Source of the DNA: Labilithrix sp.
GTDB lineage: Bacteria; Myxococcota_A; Polyangia; Polyangiales; Polyangiaceae
Assembly (NCBI GenBank): GCA_019637225.1
Contig: JAHBWC010000022.1
Span: 23,710 to 87,709, forward strand
Reading direction: 5' to 3'
Length of the DNA: 64,000 bases
In this document: positions 17,833 through 24,942 of the stretch, piece after piece
How the letters are laid out: every line of letters begins with the position of its first letter
Position numbering within the stretch: position 1 is the stretch's first letter
Notes under the pieces: model-generated
The model's input: only the letters and a program-made list of their open reading frames with translations
The model's database searches: none
Told to the model about the DNA's origin: nothing
Made by a program: the position numbers and the translations under genes

Positions 17833-19839
17833 TCAAGCCGCCGCGGCGTCGCCGGCCGGGACGAGGACGCCTTGCACGGCGAGGCGCGCGCGGACCTCGT
17901 CGGTCATGACCTCCTCGATCTCGTCGCGGCTCGCGAAGAGCGTCCACACGTCCTCGTCGTCGTCTCCCGCCGGAGCGATGCTCGTCGCGAGCTCGCGCAC
18001 CCAGGCGACGCGATCGTTCGGCTTCGGATGGCTGTCGTACGGAGAGGGCTCCTCCGCCATCGCGCGCGTGACCGCCTCCTCGACGTCGTCGCCCGGCTTC
18101 GCCTCGGGCTCGTAGCGATAGAGATTCGCGAGTGGGCGCGCCTTGCCGACCACCTCCTCGAGCGTCGCGTTGACGTGCACGTCGAACTCGATGGTGCGGC
18201 GCACGACGTGCGTGAGGCCGCGCGCGAACGCCTCGGGTCCGTAGGCGAACGCGGCGATGCGGTCCGCCATGACCTCCTGCAGCCGCGAGGCGCCTTGGGA
18301 GATCCGCAGGAAGATTCGCTGGAAATTGACGACGAAGAGCCAGGCGGGGTTGTACCAGGCCGCCGCGCCGCGCTGCGCGAGGCCGAGCGCCGTCAGGAAG
18401 AGCGAACGGCGCACCGAGAGGGCCACGCCGCCCCCCGCGGTGTCGCGGTTCGAGAAGTGGCCGTACTCGTGCGCGAGGATCGCCTTGAAGGGCCCGAGCT
18501 TCATGCCGTCGAGGACGCCGACTCCGAGCACGAGGCAGCGGGTGCTCGTCCCGCGGAGCTGCCGGAGCATGCCGCCGCGCTCGAGCACGGCGACCTCCGT
18601 GTGCGTCGTGAGGTAGACGGCGTCGACGCTTCGGGTCCCCACGCGGGCCGCCACTTCGCGGACGACGCGCGCGAGCCCCGGGTGCTTCACGAGGTCGACG
18701 CCGACTCCGGGGTCCTCGTCGCGCGCGCGGACGAGGAGGCTCTTCACCACGCTGACGATCGTGAAGAGGACGACCGAGACGATGATGAGGACGAAGTAGA
18801 TAGGGATCCGCCCGATCCAGTAGAACGCGAGGATGAGCCCGAGCCCGAGCAGGACGGACAGGAGCAGCACGAGGGGGAGCGAGAGGTAGTAGTAGACGCT
18901 CGCGACGTGCAGGACCGCGCGGTAGACGCCGCGCAGCGCGCCGCCGCCTCGCGACGCGCTCGCGTCCGGGGAGAGCCGGCGCACGAAGCGGAGCGTCGCC
19001 GCGCTGAGCGCGCCGCCGACGCCGAAGAGGAGCCCGAGCCCGGCGAGCCAGAGCACGAACACGGCGAGGACACGCTTTCCCCAGCGGAAGAGCGGCGGTT
19101 CCGAGTCGTCGATCATCTTCGTCAGTCGATCGGCCGTGGCGACCTCGAGCCCGAGCCGTCGCGCCGTCGCGATCGACGCGTAGGCGGCGTCACGGTCCCC
19201 ACGCATCCCCGCCACGACCGTCGCCCAGACGTACGTCTCGGGCTCGGTCGGCGCGAGCCGGAGGAGCGCCGCCAAGCCGGCCTCGAGATCGGGCACGCTC
19301 TGCGCGTAGAGGGCGACCTGACAGAGCGCGTGGTGATCGTCCACGTCGGTCGGACGCTCCTCCACGCCTCGGCGGACGATCCCGAGCGCCTCGCGCGTGT
19401 CGGCTGCCGTCGGTTCGCCGGAGGGCGGCGGCGTGACCAGCACGAGCGCGAGCGCCAGCGCGTTCTCGGGCGAGCCCTCGAGCGCGCGCGCCCGGCGAAC
19501 GAGCGCGAGGGCCTCCGCCCGCTTGCCGCTGAAGGCGAGGATGACGGCGCGACGGCGCATCGCCGGGGTGAACTCGGGCGCCAGCGTGTTGACCCTCTCG
19601 TACAGCTCGAGCGCGCGGGCCTCGTTCGTCCCCGAGAGGCCGTTGGCTTCGACGAACGGCCCGACCGCCTCGGGGTTCAGCGCGCGGAGCTCCTCGGCGA
19701 AGCGCTCGTTTCGCGCCGCCTGGCGCTCGATGACGCCCGCGGCCGCGGGCCGAGCCGTCGCGAGGAGCGCGAGGAGCGCCGAGGCGATCGCCAGCAAGAG
19801 AAAGCGGAACGAGCGAAGGGTCGGTCGCGCGACGGACAT
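17833..19839 (-). CDS. M48-family membrane zinc metalloprotease with TPR-like N-terminus
   Basis: The protein is 668 residues. A signal sequence (RFLLLAIASALLALLATARP) is followed by a helical, TPR-like region (40-240), then three or more membrane segments (about 255-370). The M48 catalytic domain has zinc motif HEYGH at 457-461 (His457, Glu458, His461). A third ligand Glu is probably in the helix RLQEVMADRIAAFAYG. HtpX/Ste24-type proteases of this class degrade or process misfolded membrane or envelope proteins. The ATG at 19839 follows the strong ribosome site GGGGGAGAGACC. It appears monocistronic. Confidence 0.87.
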   Translation of the reverse strand: MSVARPTLRSFRFLLLAIASALLALLATARPAAAGVIERQAARNERFAEELRALNPEAVGPFVEANGLSGTNEARALELYERVNTLAPEFTPAMRRRAVILAFSGKRAEALALVRRARALEGSPENALALALVLVTPPPSGEPTAADTREALGIVRRGVEERPTDVDDHHALCQVALYAQSVPDLEAGLAALLRLAPTEPETYVWATVVAGMRGDRDAAYASIATARRLGLEVATADRLTKMIDDSEPPLFRWGKRVLAVFVLWLAGLGLLFGVGGALSAATLRFVRRLSPDASASRGGGALRGVYRAVLHVASVYYYLSLPLVLLLSVLLGLGLILAFYWIGRIPIYFVLIIVSVVLFTIVSVVKSLLVRARDEDPGVGVDLVKHPGLARVVREVAARVGTRSVDAVYLTTHTEVAVLERGGMLRQLRGTSTRCLVLGVGVLDGMKLGPFKAILAHEYGHFSNRDTAGGGVALSVRRSLFLTALGLAQRGAAAWYNPAWLFVVNFQRIFLRISQGASRLQEVMADRIAAFAYGPEAFARGLTHVVRRTIEFDVHVNATLEEVVGKARPLANLYRYEPEAKPGDDVEEAVTRAMAEEPSPYDSHPKPNDRVAWVRELATSIAPAGDDDEDVWTLFASRDEIEEVMTDEVRARLAVQGVLVPAGDAAAA

Positions 19840-19967
19840 GGTCTCTCCCCCAGGAGCCTAGAATAGCGCTCGAGTCGCACGGATTTCGCTCGGGTCGATC
19901 CGACGGGCCCGAAAGACGGGTACGGCGAGGCTCCTCGGCCGCGACGACCCGCCGCGGCCCCCTCGCG

Positions 19968-20513
19968 TCAGACCTCGTCGCCTCGCGGCTCCGCGCGAAG
20001 GAGCACCATCAGGCGCACCACGGACGCCCCCGCGAGGCGCCGGCTCACGTAGGTGTGGTTGCACATGACCGTCGGCCCGCGCTCGACGATCGCGAGCGAC
20101 CCGGGCGCCGAAGGCACCGTGAAGAAGACCTGCCCGCGGTGGCGGTAGTGAACCTCGGCGCCCGCGACGATCGCGGGTGAGAGATCGAGCACGAGCTCGA
20201 TCGGGCGGTCGTCGTGGACGCGATCGTGGCGGACGAGGAGGTAGTCGCCGGGATGGAGGCGGAGCACGCGCGCCTCGACGAGCGCGAGCGAGCGACCCGT
20301 GACCTCGGCGGCGACGCCGGTGAGCGCCTCGAGCAGCTCCGCCTCGTTCGGGCTCGTCGCCACGTCGTAGCTCCCGCGATCGACCCGCGTGAAGCGCGTG
20401 TACCCGGCGCCCTCGACGCGCCGGCGGACCTCGGCCGCGAGCGCGCGACCGACGGCGTCCGGTACGATCACCGCGGGCAGCGGCGTCGCGGTCCACGCGG
20501 CGCGCGAAGTCAC
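19968..20513 (-). CDS. Degenerate 2-oxoglutarate-oxygenase-like protein
   Basis: This is a 181-residue soluble protein. The central part (GDYLLVRHDRVHDDRPIELVLDLSP) aligns by eye with the double-stranded beta-helix core of the oxygenase encoded just upstream (GHYLLPHTDHQEDVGRALAYAYYF). The iron-binding His-x-Asp is here Arg95-His96-Asp97, so the first His is displaced. A later CNHTYVSRR and VVRLMVLLR could supply the distal His153 and Arg167. It may therefore be inactive or bind metal differently. The GTG start overlaps the stop of the oxygenase gene (GTGA), so the two are translated together. An in-frame ATG at 20525 is an alternative start. Confidence 0.7.
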   Translation of the reverse strand: MTSRAAWTATPLPAVIVPDAVGRALAAEVRRRVEGAGYTRFTRVDRGSYDVATSPNEAELLEALTGVAAEVTGRSLALVEARVLRLHPGDYLLVRHDRVHDDRPIELVLDLSPAIVAGAEVHYRHRGQVFFTVPSAPGSLAIVERGPTVMCNHTYVSRRLAGASVVRLMVLLRAEPRGDEV

Positions 20514-21118
20514 GGGTAGAACCATCCCGAGAGGGAGGGACGGAGCCCGGCGAGCACCTCGCGGACCTGATGGAGCGACACGTCGCTCACGTCGAACACG
20601 ACGAGGCGGTTCGGGCGCGGCTCGATGAGGCGGGCGCTCTCGATCGCGACGAGCTCGCCGCCTTCGCGGGTGCACCGGAAGAGCTCGAGCTCGCCGCCCT
20701 CGGGCGGCTCCGGCGAGGGGAAGTAGTAGGCGTAGGCGAGCGCGCGGCCCACGTCCTCCTGATGATCCGTGTGCGGCAAGAGGTAGTGCCCCGCGCGGTA
20801 CGCGTAGGCGCGGAGGTCGGCGCGCCGGAGCGACTTCTCCGTGACGCGCCCGAGCGGCTCGGCGAGCGTGCGCGCGAAGGCGTCACGGAGATCGCGGAGG
20901 CCGCTCGTCTTCGGCTCGGGCGCCGAGGCCTCGAACGCGTAGATGTCCGCTTCGTAGCGCTCGATCGGCTCCTCGTCGACGACACCGACGAGCTCGGCGA
21001 GCGCGTCCTCGGGGACGAAGTCGTCGAACACGAGGTGGGGGAACGGCTCGGCGCGCCGCCACTCCTCGGCGAGCCGCGCCTCGTCGCTCCACGCAGGACC
21101 CAGACGCCAGGAGGCCAT
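20510..21118 (-). CDS. 2-oxoglutarate/Fe(II)-dependent dioxygenase (prolyl 4-hydroxylase-like)
   Basis: This 202-residue protein has the complete facial triad of the superfamily: His116-Thr-Asp118 in YLLPHTDHQ and His183 in VSLHQVREV. Arg193 ten residues later should bind the 2-oxoglutarate carboxylate, and a terminal LSGWFYP closes the fold. Such enzymes hydroxylate amino-acid side chains or small molecules using O2 and 2-oxoglutarate; the substrate here is unknown. It is translationally coupled to a shorter paralogue-like gene with a damaged iron site, which suggests a heteromeric pair. Confidence 0.83.
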   Translation of the reverse strand: MASWRLGPAWSDEARLAEEWRRAEPFPHLVFDDFVPEDALAELVGVVDEEPIERYEADIYAFEASAPEPKTSGLRDLRDAFARTLAEPLGRVTEKSLRRADLRAYAYRAGHYLLPHTDHQEDVGRALAYAYYFPSPEPPEGGELELFRCTREGGELVAIESARLIEPRPNRLVVFDVSDVSLHQVREVLAGLRPSLSGWFYP

Positions 21119-21174
21119 CGCGGCGTGTGTACACGCTCTCGACGACGACGGCCACGACGGCGTCGGGCGCGCGC

Positions 21175-22095
21175 TCAGGCCTGCGCGGACAGACGCGCGT
21201 ACTCGCGCTTCGCGCCTTCGACGTTGAACATGAAGGCGATCCAGAGGAACGGCGCGAGGAACATGTTCGCGTACGGGATCACCTGGAGGATCGCGGCCGC
21301 GATCCCGAGCCCTCCGGACGCGCGCTTCGACGAGCCGAAGCCGGCGAGCGCGCGGTTCAGCGCAGCGCAGAGGCCCGCCGAGACGATGAAGTACCAGTAG
21401 AGGTTGTAAAACGGGATGAAGAGGTACCCGACGGCCGCGCCCGGGCTCACGCGCGTGCCGTCGCCGGTCATGCGCATCGAGTCGGGGAGCATTTCCCACG
21501 ACTTGTAGAGCCACACGAGCGCCGTCACGATGTACGTGAGCAAGAGCGGGAACGCGAACATCGAGAAGACGCCGCCGATGGTCGTGCCGATGTCGTCGCC
21601 CTCCGCGACCGCGCTGATGACCGCGCCGATCAAGAAGAGGACGATGCTCCCGACGAAGCTGCCGAAGACGATCCACCGGAGCATCGGCGCGCCGTTCGTG
21701 ATCGCGCCGAGCGAGTAGCCGTGGCTCGGCTGCTGGTAGCCGAAGTGCGCGGGCGGCGCGTAGCTCGGGCTCGGGCCGTACGCCCCGTACGCCGACGGCG
21801 GCTGACCGTAGCCTCCCGGCGGCGGACCGTACGACGGCGCCGGGCCGTAGGCGGAGGCCTGACCGCCGCCGTGCGGCGGACCGTAGGCGGAGGCTTGACC
21901 GGCGCCCGGCGCCTGGCCGTAGCCGGAGGCCTGACCGGCGCCCGGCGCCGGGCCGTAGGCGGAGCCCTGCGCGCCGTGCGCCGGACCGTGGGCGAACGGG
22001 CCGCGGGCGGCTTGACTGGCCGGCGGACCGTACGCCGATCCGCTGGGGCCGAAGGGAGCAGGCGGGGAGCCGTAGGAACCGTTCATGTGACCCAT
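21175..22095 (-). CDS. DUF4328-like membrane protein with Pro/Gly/Ala/Tyr-rich N-terminus
   Basis: This 306-residue protein begins with about 120 residues of low-complexity sequence built from imperfect units such as GAGQASAYGP and GYGQPPSAYG. Four membrane helices follow (about 140-300), including VWLYKSWEMLPDSMRMTG and GYLFIPFYNLYWYFIV, which resemble the DUF4328 domain. The disordered tail is probably cytoplasmic and may mediate clustering. A second ATG at 22086 could be the true start. Function unknown. A protein of similar plan but reversed order lies at 29225-30094. Confidence 0.78.
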   Translation of the reverse strand: MGHMNGSYGSPPAPFGPSGSAYGPPASQAARGPFAHGPAHGAQGSAYGPAPGAGQASGYGQAPGAGQASAYGPPHGGGQASAYGPAPSYGPPPGGYGQPPSAYGAYGPSPSYAPPAHFGYQQPSHGYSLGAITNGAPMLRWIVFGSFVGSIVLFLIGAVISAVAEGDDIGTTIGGVFSMFAFPLLLTYIVTALVWLYKSWEMLPDSMRMTGDGTRVSPGAAVGYLFIPFYNLYWYFIVSAGLCAALNRALAGFGSSKRASGGLGIAAAILQVIPYANMFLAPFLWIAFMFNVEGAKREYARLSAQA

Positions 22096-22219
22096 CTACG
22101 TCGACGCCCGGCGAAGTGTCCCCTCGGCACCGCGATTTCCCTGGCCCCCCGCGCCCCGGCGCGCGCGCCGGCATCGATTGACGATTGCGTCCCGGCGGAC
22201 GCCACGTAAGTTCGAGCAC

Positions 22220-22714
22220 ATGAAGGTGAGCGACGGCCAGTTCGTCCGCATCGACTGCGAGCTCCGCGTGAGCGGAGGAGAGGTCATCGAGTCCTCGAGC
22301 AAGACCGGTCCGGTCGAGTACCGCCACGGCGCTGGACAGATCCTCGCCGCCCTCGAGGCGCGCCTCGAGGCGATGAGCCCCGGCGAAGAGAAGAGCGGCG
22401 TCATCCCGGCCGCGGAGGCCTTCGGCGCCGAGAGCGCGCAGCCGGCGATGTCGATCCCGCGCGCGTCGTTCCCGTCCGACGCGAAGCTCGAGGTCGGGTC
22501 CCAGTTCGAGGCCAAGAGCCCGCAGGGCACGCCGATCACGCTCACCGTTCTCTCCGTCGACGCCGACACCGTCACGGCCAGGGCCGTGCACCCGCTCGCG
22601 AGCAAGGACCTCGAGTTCCGCGTCAAGGTGCTCTCGATCCGGCCCCCTCCCCCGCCCGTGCCGAAGTCGCCGGTCGAGGAGCTCGAGCTCACCGAGGTCA
22701 CCGAGGCCGACTGA
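22220..22714 (+). CDS. FKBP-type peptidyl-prolyl isomerase, SlyD-like
   Basis: This 164-residue cytoplasmic protein has the FKBP half-sites split by an insert-in-flap domain, as in SlyD. The N-terminal part (GQFVRIDCELRVSGGEVIESS, VEYRHGAGQILAALEARLEAM) and the return strands (LEFRVKVLSIRPPP) frame a chaperone insert at about 70-130. The His-rich metal tail of enteric SlyD is absent. It should catalyse prolyl cis-trans isomerisation and assist folding. It is a single gene next to the lower-GC intergenic patch. Confidence 0.82.
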   Translation: MKVSDGQFVRIDCELRVSGGEVIESSSKTGPVEYRHGAGQILAALEARLEAMSPGEEKSGVIPAAEAFGAESAQPAMSIPRASFPSDAKLEVGSQFEAKSPQGTPITLTVLSVDADTVTARAVHPLASKDLEFRVKVLSIRPPPPPVPKSPVEELELTEVTEAD

Positions 22715-23078
22715 GCGCCGAAGATACCCGTATAGCAAACCTTTGACGCCCATTGAAACTAGGAATTAGCACCCTAGCGATATGGGGCTCGACGCAGGGG
22801 AGACGCGCTCGCGCGTAACCCACGGATAGCTCAGGCTCATCCGTAATTTGTTGTTGCACAGCAAATCTCTGCCGCACTATAGAGCCGCACCGCGTCAGCC
22901 ACGGACGTCGCCTCGACGTCTCGTGTCGGCATCTTTTGTGGCGCGCAACGTACGTCCGCTCGTTCGAGCGGAGTGGCATCGGTACGTCTTTCAACCAAGG
23001 GGGCGCAAGCCAGCGACGGTCGAAGCAATGCCAGCTTCGCGCATCGCTGAAACATCAAAGTAGATAGCAAGGACGAAA
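22715..23078. other. Lower-GC intergenic region with several dyads
   Basis: These 364 bases hold no convincing gene and look clearly richer in A+T than the surroundings. Visible elements are CTAGG/CCTAG at 22759-22777, an ACGGAT...ATCCGT hairpin at 22822-22844 with an inner AGC/GCT stem, followed by AATTTGTTGTTG (possible weak terminator for the isomerase gene), and the perfect palindrome at 22956-22971. It leads into the small ORF at 23079. Confidence 0.5.
22956..22971. promoter_or_regulatory. Perfect 16-bp palindrome, operator candidate
   Basis: CCGCTCG-TT-CGAGCGG is a perfect 7+7 inverted repeat with a 2-nt centre, lying 108 nt upstream of the small membrane-peptide gene. The size and short spacer suit a dimeric repressor site better than an RNA hairpin. 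No regulator can be named. Confidence 0.35.
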
Positions 23079-23177
23079 ATGATTTTCGTAGGGATTATTG
23101 CGTTCGTAGTCGTCACACTCGGCCTCACTGCGCTCGTCCTCAAGGGGAATGGCGACTCGCCGAGCAACTATTTCTGA
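23079..23177 (+). CDS. Probable 32-residue single-pass membrane peptide
   Basis: The ATG at 23079 follows AAGGACGAAA, a good ribosome site at normal spacing. The reading frame encodes a short hydrophobic helix (IFVGIIAFVVVTLGLTALVL) and then a polar tail KGNGDSPSNYF. Length and layout (one transmembrane helix, polar C-terminus) match bacterial small membrane proteins that regulate larger complexes. It is an isolated gene in a lower-GC patch. No homologue is recognised. Confidence 0.5.
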   Translation: MIFVGIIAFVVVTLGLTALVLKGNGDSPSNYF

Positions 23178-23530
23178 CGGAGCGAATCCGCCGACCGCGC
23201 AGGTGACCATCGTCCGGCGCGGGACGAGCGTAGAGAGCCGCGAAGACGGCCACGCCGCTCCCGGAAGTCGGCGAATCTATAGCGCGTCCGTGCCGGCGCG
23301 GTAGGCCGTTCTACGGCTGAGCTAGGCGGGTGCGCCCGCCTGGCTTCGCGCGCGTCAGCGCCGCGAGGCCACTGCCGCCGACGTGTTTCGACCTTGTCAC
23401 GAGAGGGAGCCCGCGTCTCGGTAGTGTCGCGCGAGCGGGATCGCCTGACGCCGGGTTCGGAAGCGAGCGATGCTGCGGCGTCGCTCACCGGGCGACGCCG
23501 ACGGTCCCGACCGAAGGAACAAGGAGCTCG
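23178..23530. other. Intergenic region with tRNA-like remnant and hairpins
   Basis: No gene is supported here. Two hairpins lie close together: GCCGT-TCT-ACGGC at 23305-23317 and GGCGGG-TGCG-CCCGCC at 23325-23340. On the minus strand the stretch 23340-23285 reads TAGCTCAGCCGTAGAACGGC, a tRNA D-arm-like sequence. A 4-bp stem with a 7-nt loop containing U33 follows, but no T-arm. AAGGAG at 23521-23526 is the ribosome site of the next gene. Confidence 0.4.
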
Positions 23531-24772
23531 ATGGTCCCGTATCTCCGCATCACCCTCGCTGCGCTCGTCGTCGTCGGCCCGTTCGCGTGCGCGCAGACGA
23601 GCAGCCGCGCCGGGTTCGACCCCTCGAGCGACGAAGACGCGCTGACCTCCCCCGACGCCTCCCGTCCCTCGGAGAGCTTCGGGTCCACCGGCGACGCTGG
23701 CGACGCGGGCGCGGGTGACGCGTCGTTCACGACGTGCGCGGCGACGGCGGTCGAGGCCACGCGCGAGCGGCGGCCCGTCGACATCATCTGGATCGTCGAC
23801 AACTCCTCGAGCATGCAGCCCGCGGTCGCCGAGGTGCAGGCCGGCCTCAACGCCTTCGCCAACCTGATCGGCAGCAAGGGCATCGACTACAAGGTCGTGA
23901 TGCTGTCGCAGCGCGGGACCGTCCCGACGGCCAAGCGCTACCCGATCTGCATCCCGCCGCCGCTCGGCGGCGCGGACTGCGGGAACAGCGCGACCTTCTT
24001 CCACGCGTCGCTGGACGTGAAGAGCACGCAGCCCCTCGAGCAGTTCCTCGGGACGCTCGGCCAGACCGCGGGCTACACGGCGACCGAAGAGCGCGGGAGC
24101 GAGCCGTGGTCGCAGGAGCTCCGTCCCAACGCGACCAAGACGATCGTCGTCGTGTCCGACGACAACTCACGCTTCACCGCCACCGACTTCGAGACGTTCC
24201 CCGGCGGCAAGAACCCGAGCAACAGCACGACGCTCCCGCCGGGTCTGCTCGATCCGAGCCGCGGCGACCAGTTCAAGGACTACGTGTTCAGCGGCATCTA
24301 CGGCTGGGGCTCCGCGACGGTGCCGAGCACGCGGTGCACCTACCCGGACAACACCCAGCCCGCGGCCGCGGGACACGTCTACACCGACCTCGTGAACAAG
24401 ACGGGCGGCGTCCGCGCGAAGATCTGCGACGGCAGCGGCGCCTGGGGACCGTTCTTCGACAGCGTCGCGAACGCGGTCGTCACCACGTCGCGCGTCGCGT
24501 GCGACGTCCAGATCCCCCAACCCGACGGCGGCGTCCTCGACCCGGAAGCGGTCAACGTGCGCGTGTCGGACGGCACCAACCCTCCGGTCGTCGTGCCGCG
24601 CGTCGCGAGCGCGACAGCCTGCGGCGCCGCGGCGGGGTGGTACTACGACGACCCGAAGACGCCGACGAAGGTCTTCCTCTGCGCCGCTTCCTGCGAGGAC
24701 GCGCAGTCGAAGGGAGGCGATACGCCTCCGAAGATCGAGGTCCTGTTCGGCTGCCAGTCGATCATCAAGTAG
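23531..24772 (+). CDS. von Willebrand factor A-like domain lipoprotein
   Basis: This 413-residue protein starts at an ATG 5 nt after AAGGAG. The signal peptide ends GPFAC (lipobox Cys20), and an Asp/Ser/Gly-rich linker follows. Residues 82-270 form a vWA-like domain with IIWIVDNSSSM, giving the metal-ion-dependent adhesion residues Asp90, Ser92 and Ser94, and later TIVVVSDDNSRFT. The C-terminal region has several Cys and ends with FGCQSIIK. Such surface lipoproteins bind proteins or glycans; the ligand is unknown. Very similar lipoproteins are common in myxobacteria. Confidence 0.83.
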   Translation: MVPYLRITLAALVVVGPFACAQTSSRAGFDPSSDEDALTSPDASRPSESFGSTGDAGDAGAGDASFTTCAATAVEATRERRPVDIIWIVDNSSSMQPAVAEVQAGLNAFANLIGSKGIDYKVVMLSQRGTVPTAKRYPICIPPPLGGADCGNSATFFHASLDVKSTQPLEQFLGTLGQTAGYTATEERGSEPWSQELRPNATKTIVVVSDDNSRFTATDFETFPGGKNPSNSTTLPPGLLDPSRGDQFKDYVFSGIYGWGSATVPSTRCTYPDNTQPAAAGHVYTDLVNKTGGVRAKICDGSGAWGPFFDSVANAVVTTSRVACDVQIPQPDGGVLDPEAVNVRVSDGTNPPVVVPRVASATACGAAAGWYYDDPKTPTKVFLCAASCEDAQSKGGDTPPKIEVLFGCQSIIK

Positions 24773-24942
24773 CTCGCCTCCGCGGCGCGACGAGCGGAAC
24801 GGAGCCTCGCCGGCCGAGCTGACTCGTCTGGCTGGAGCTCCGCCCGCGGAGCTCGACCTCGACGCTCGACGCCACAGGCGCCTCCGCGAGGCTCGGCGTG
24901 AGTTCGCGAAGCGCCGCGCGCCGGCCTACACCCTGAGGTGCC

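Noticed and set aside
23285..23340. Functional tRNA gene on the minus strand
   Set aside because: D-arm and a weak anticodon-like arm are visible but the T-arm consensus and acceptor pairing are missing, so it is kept only as a remnant.
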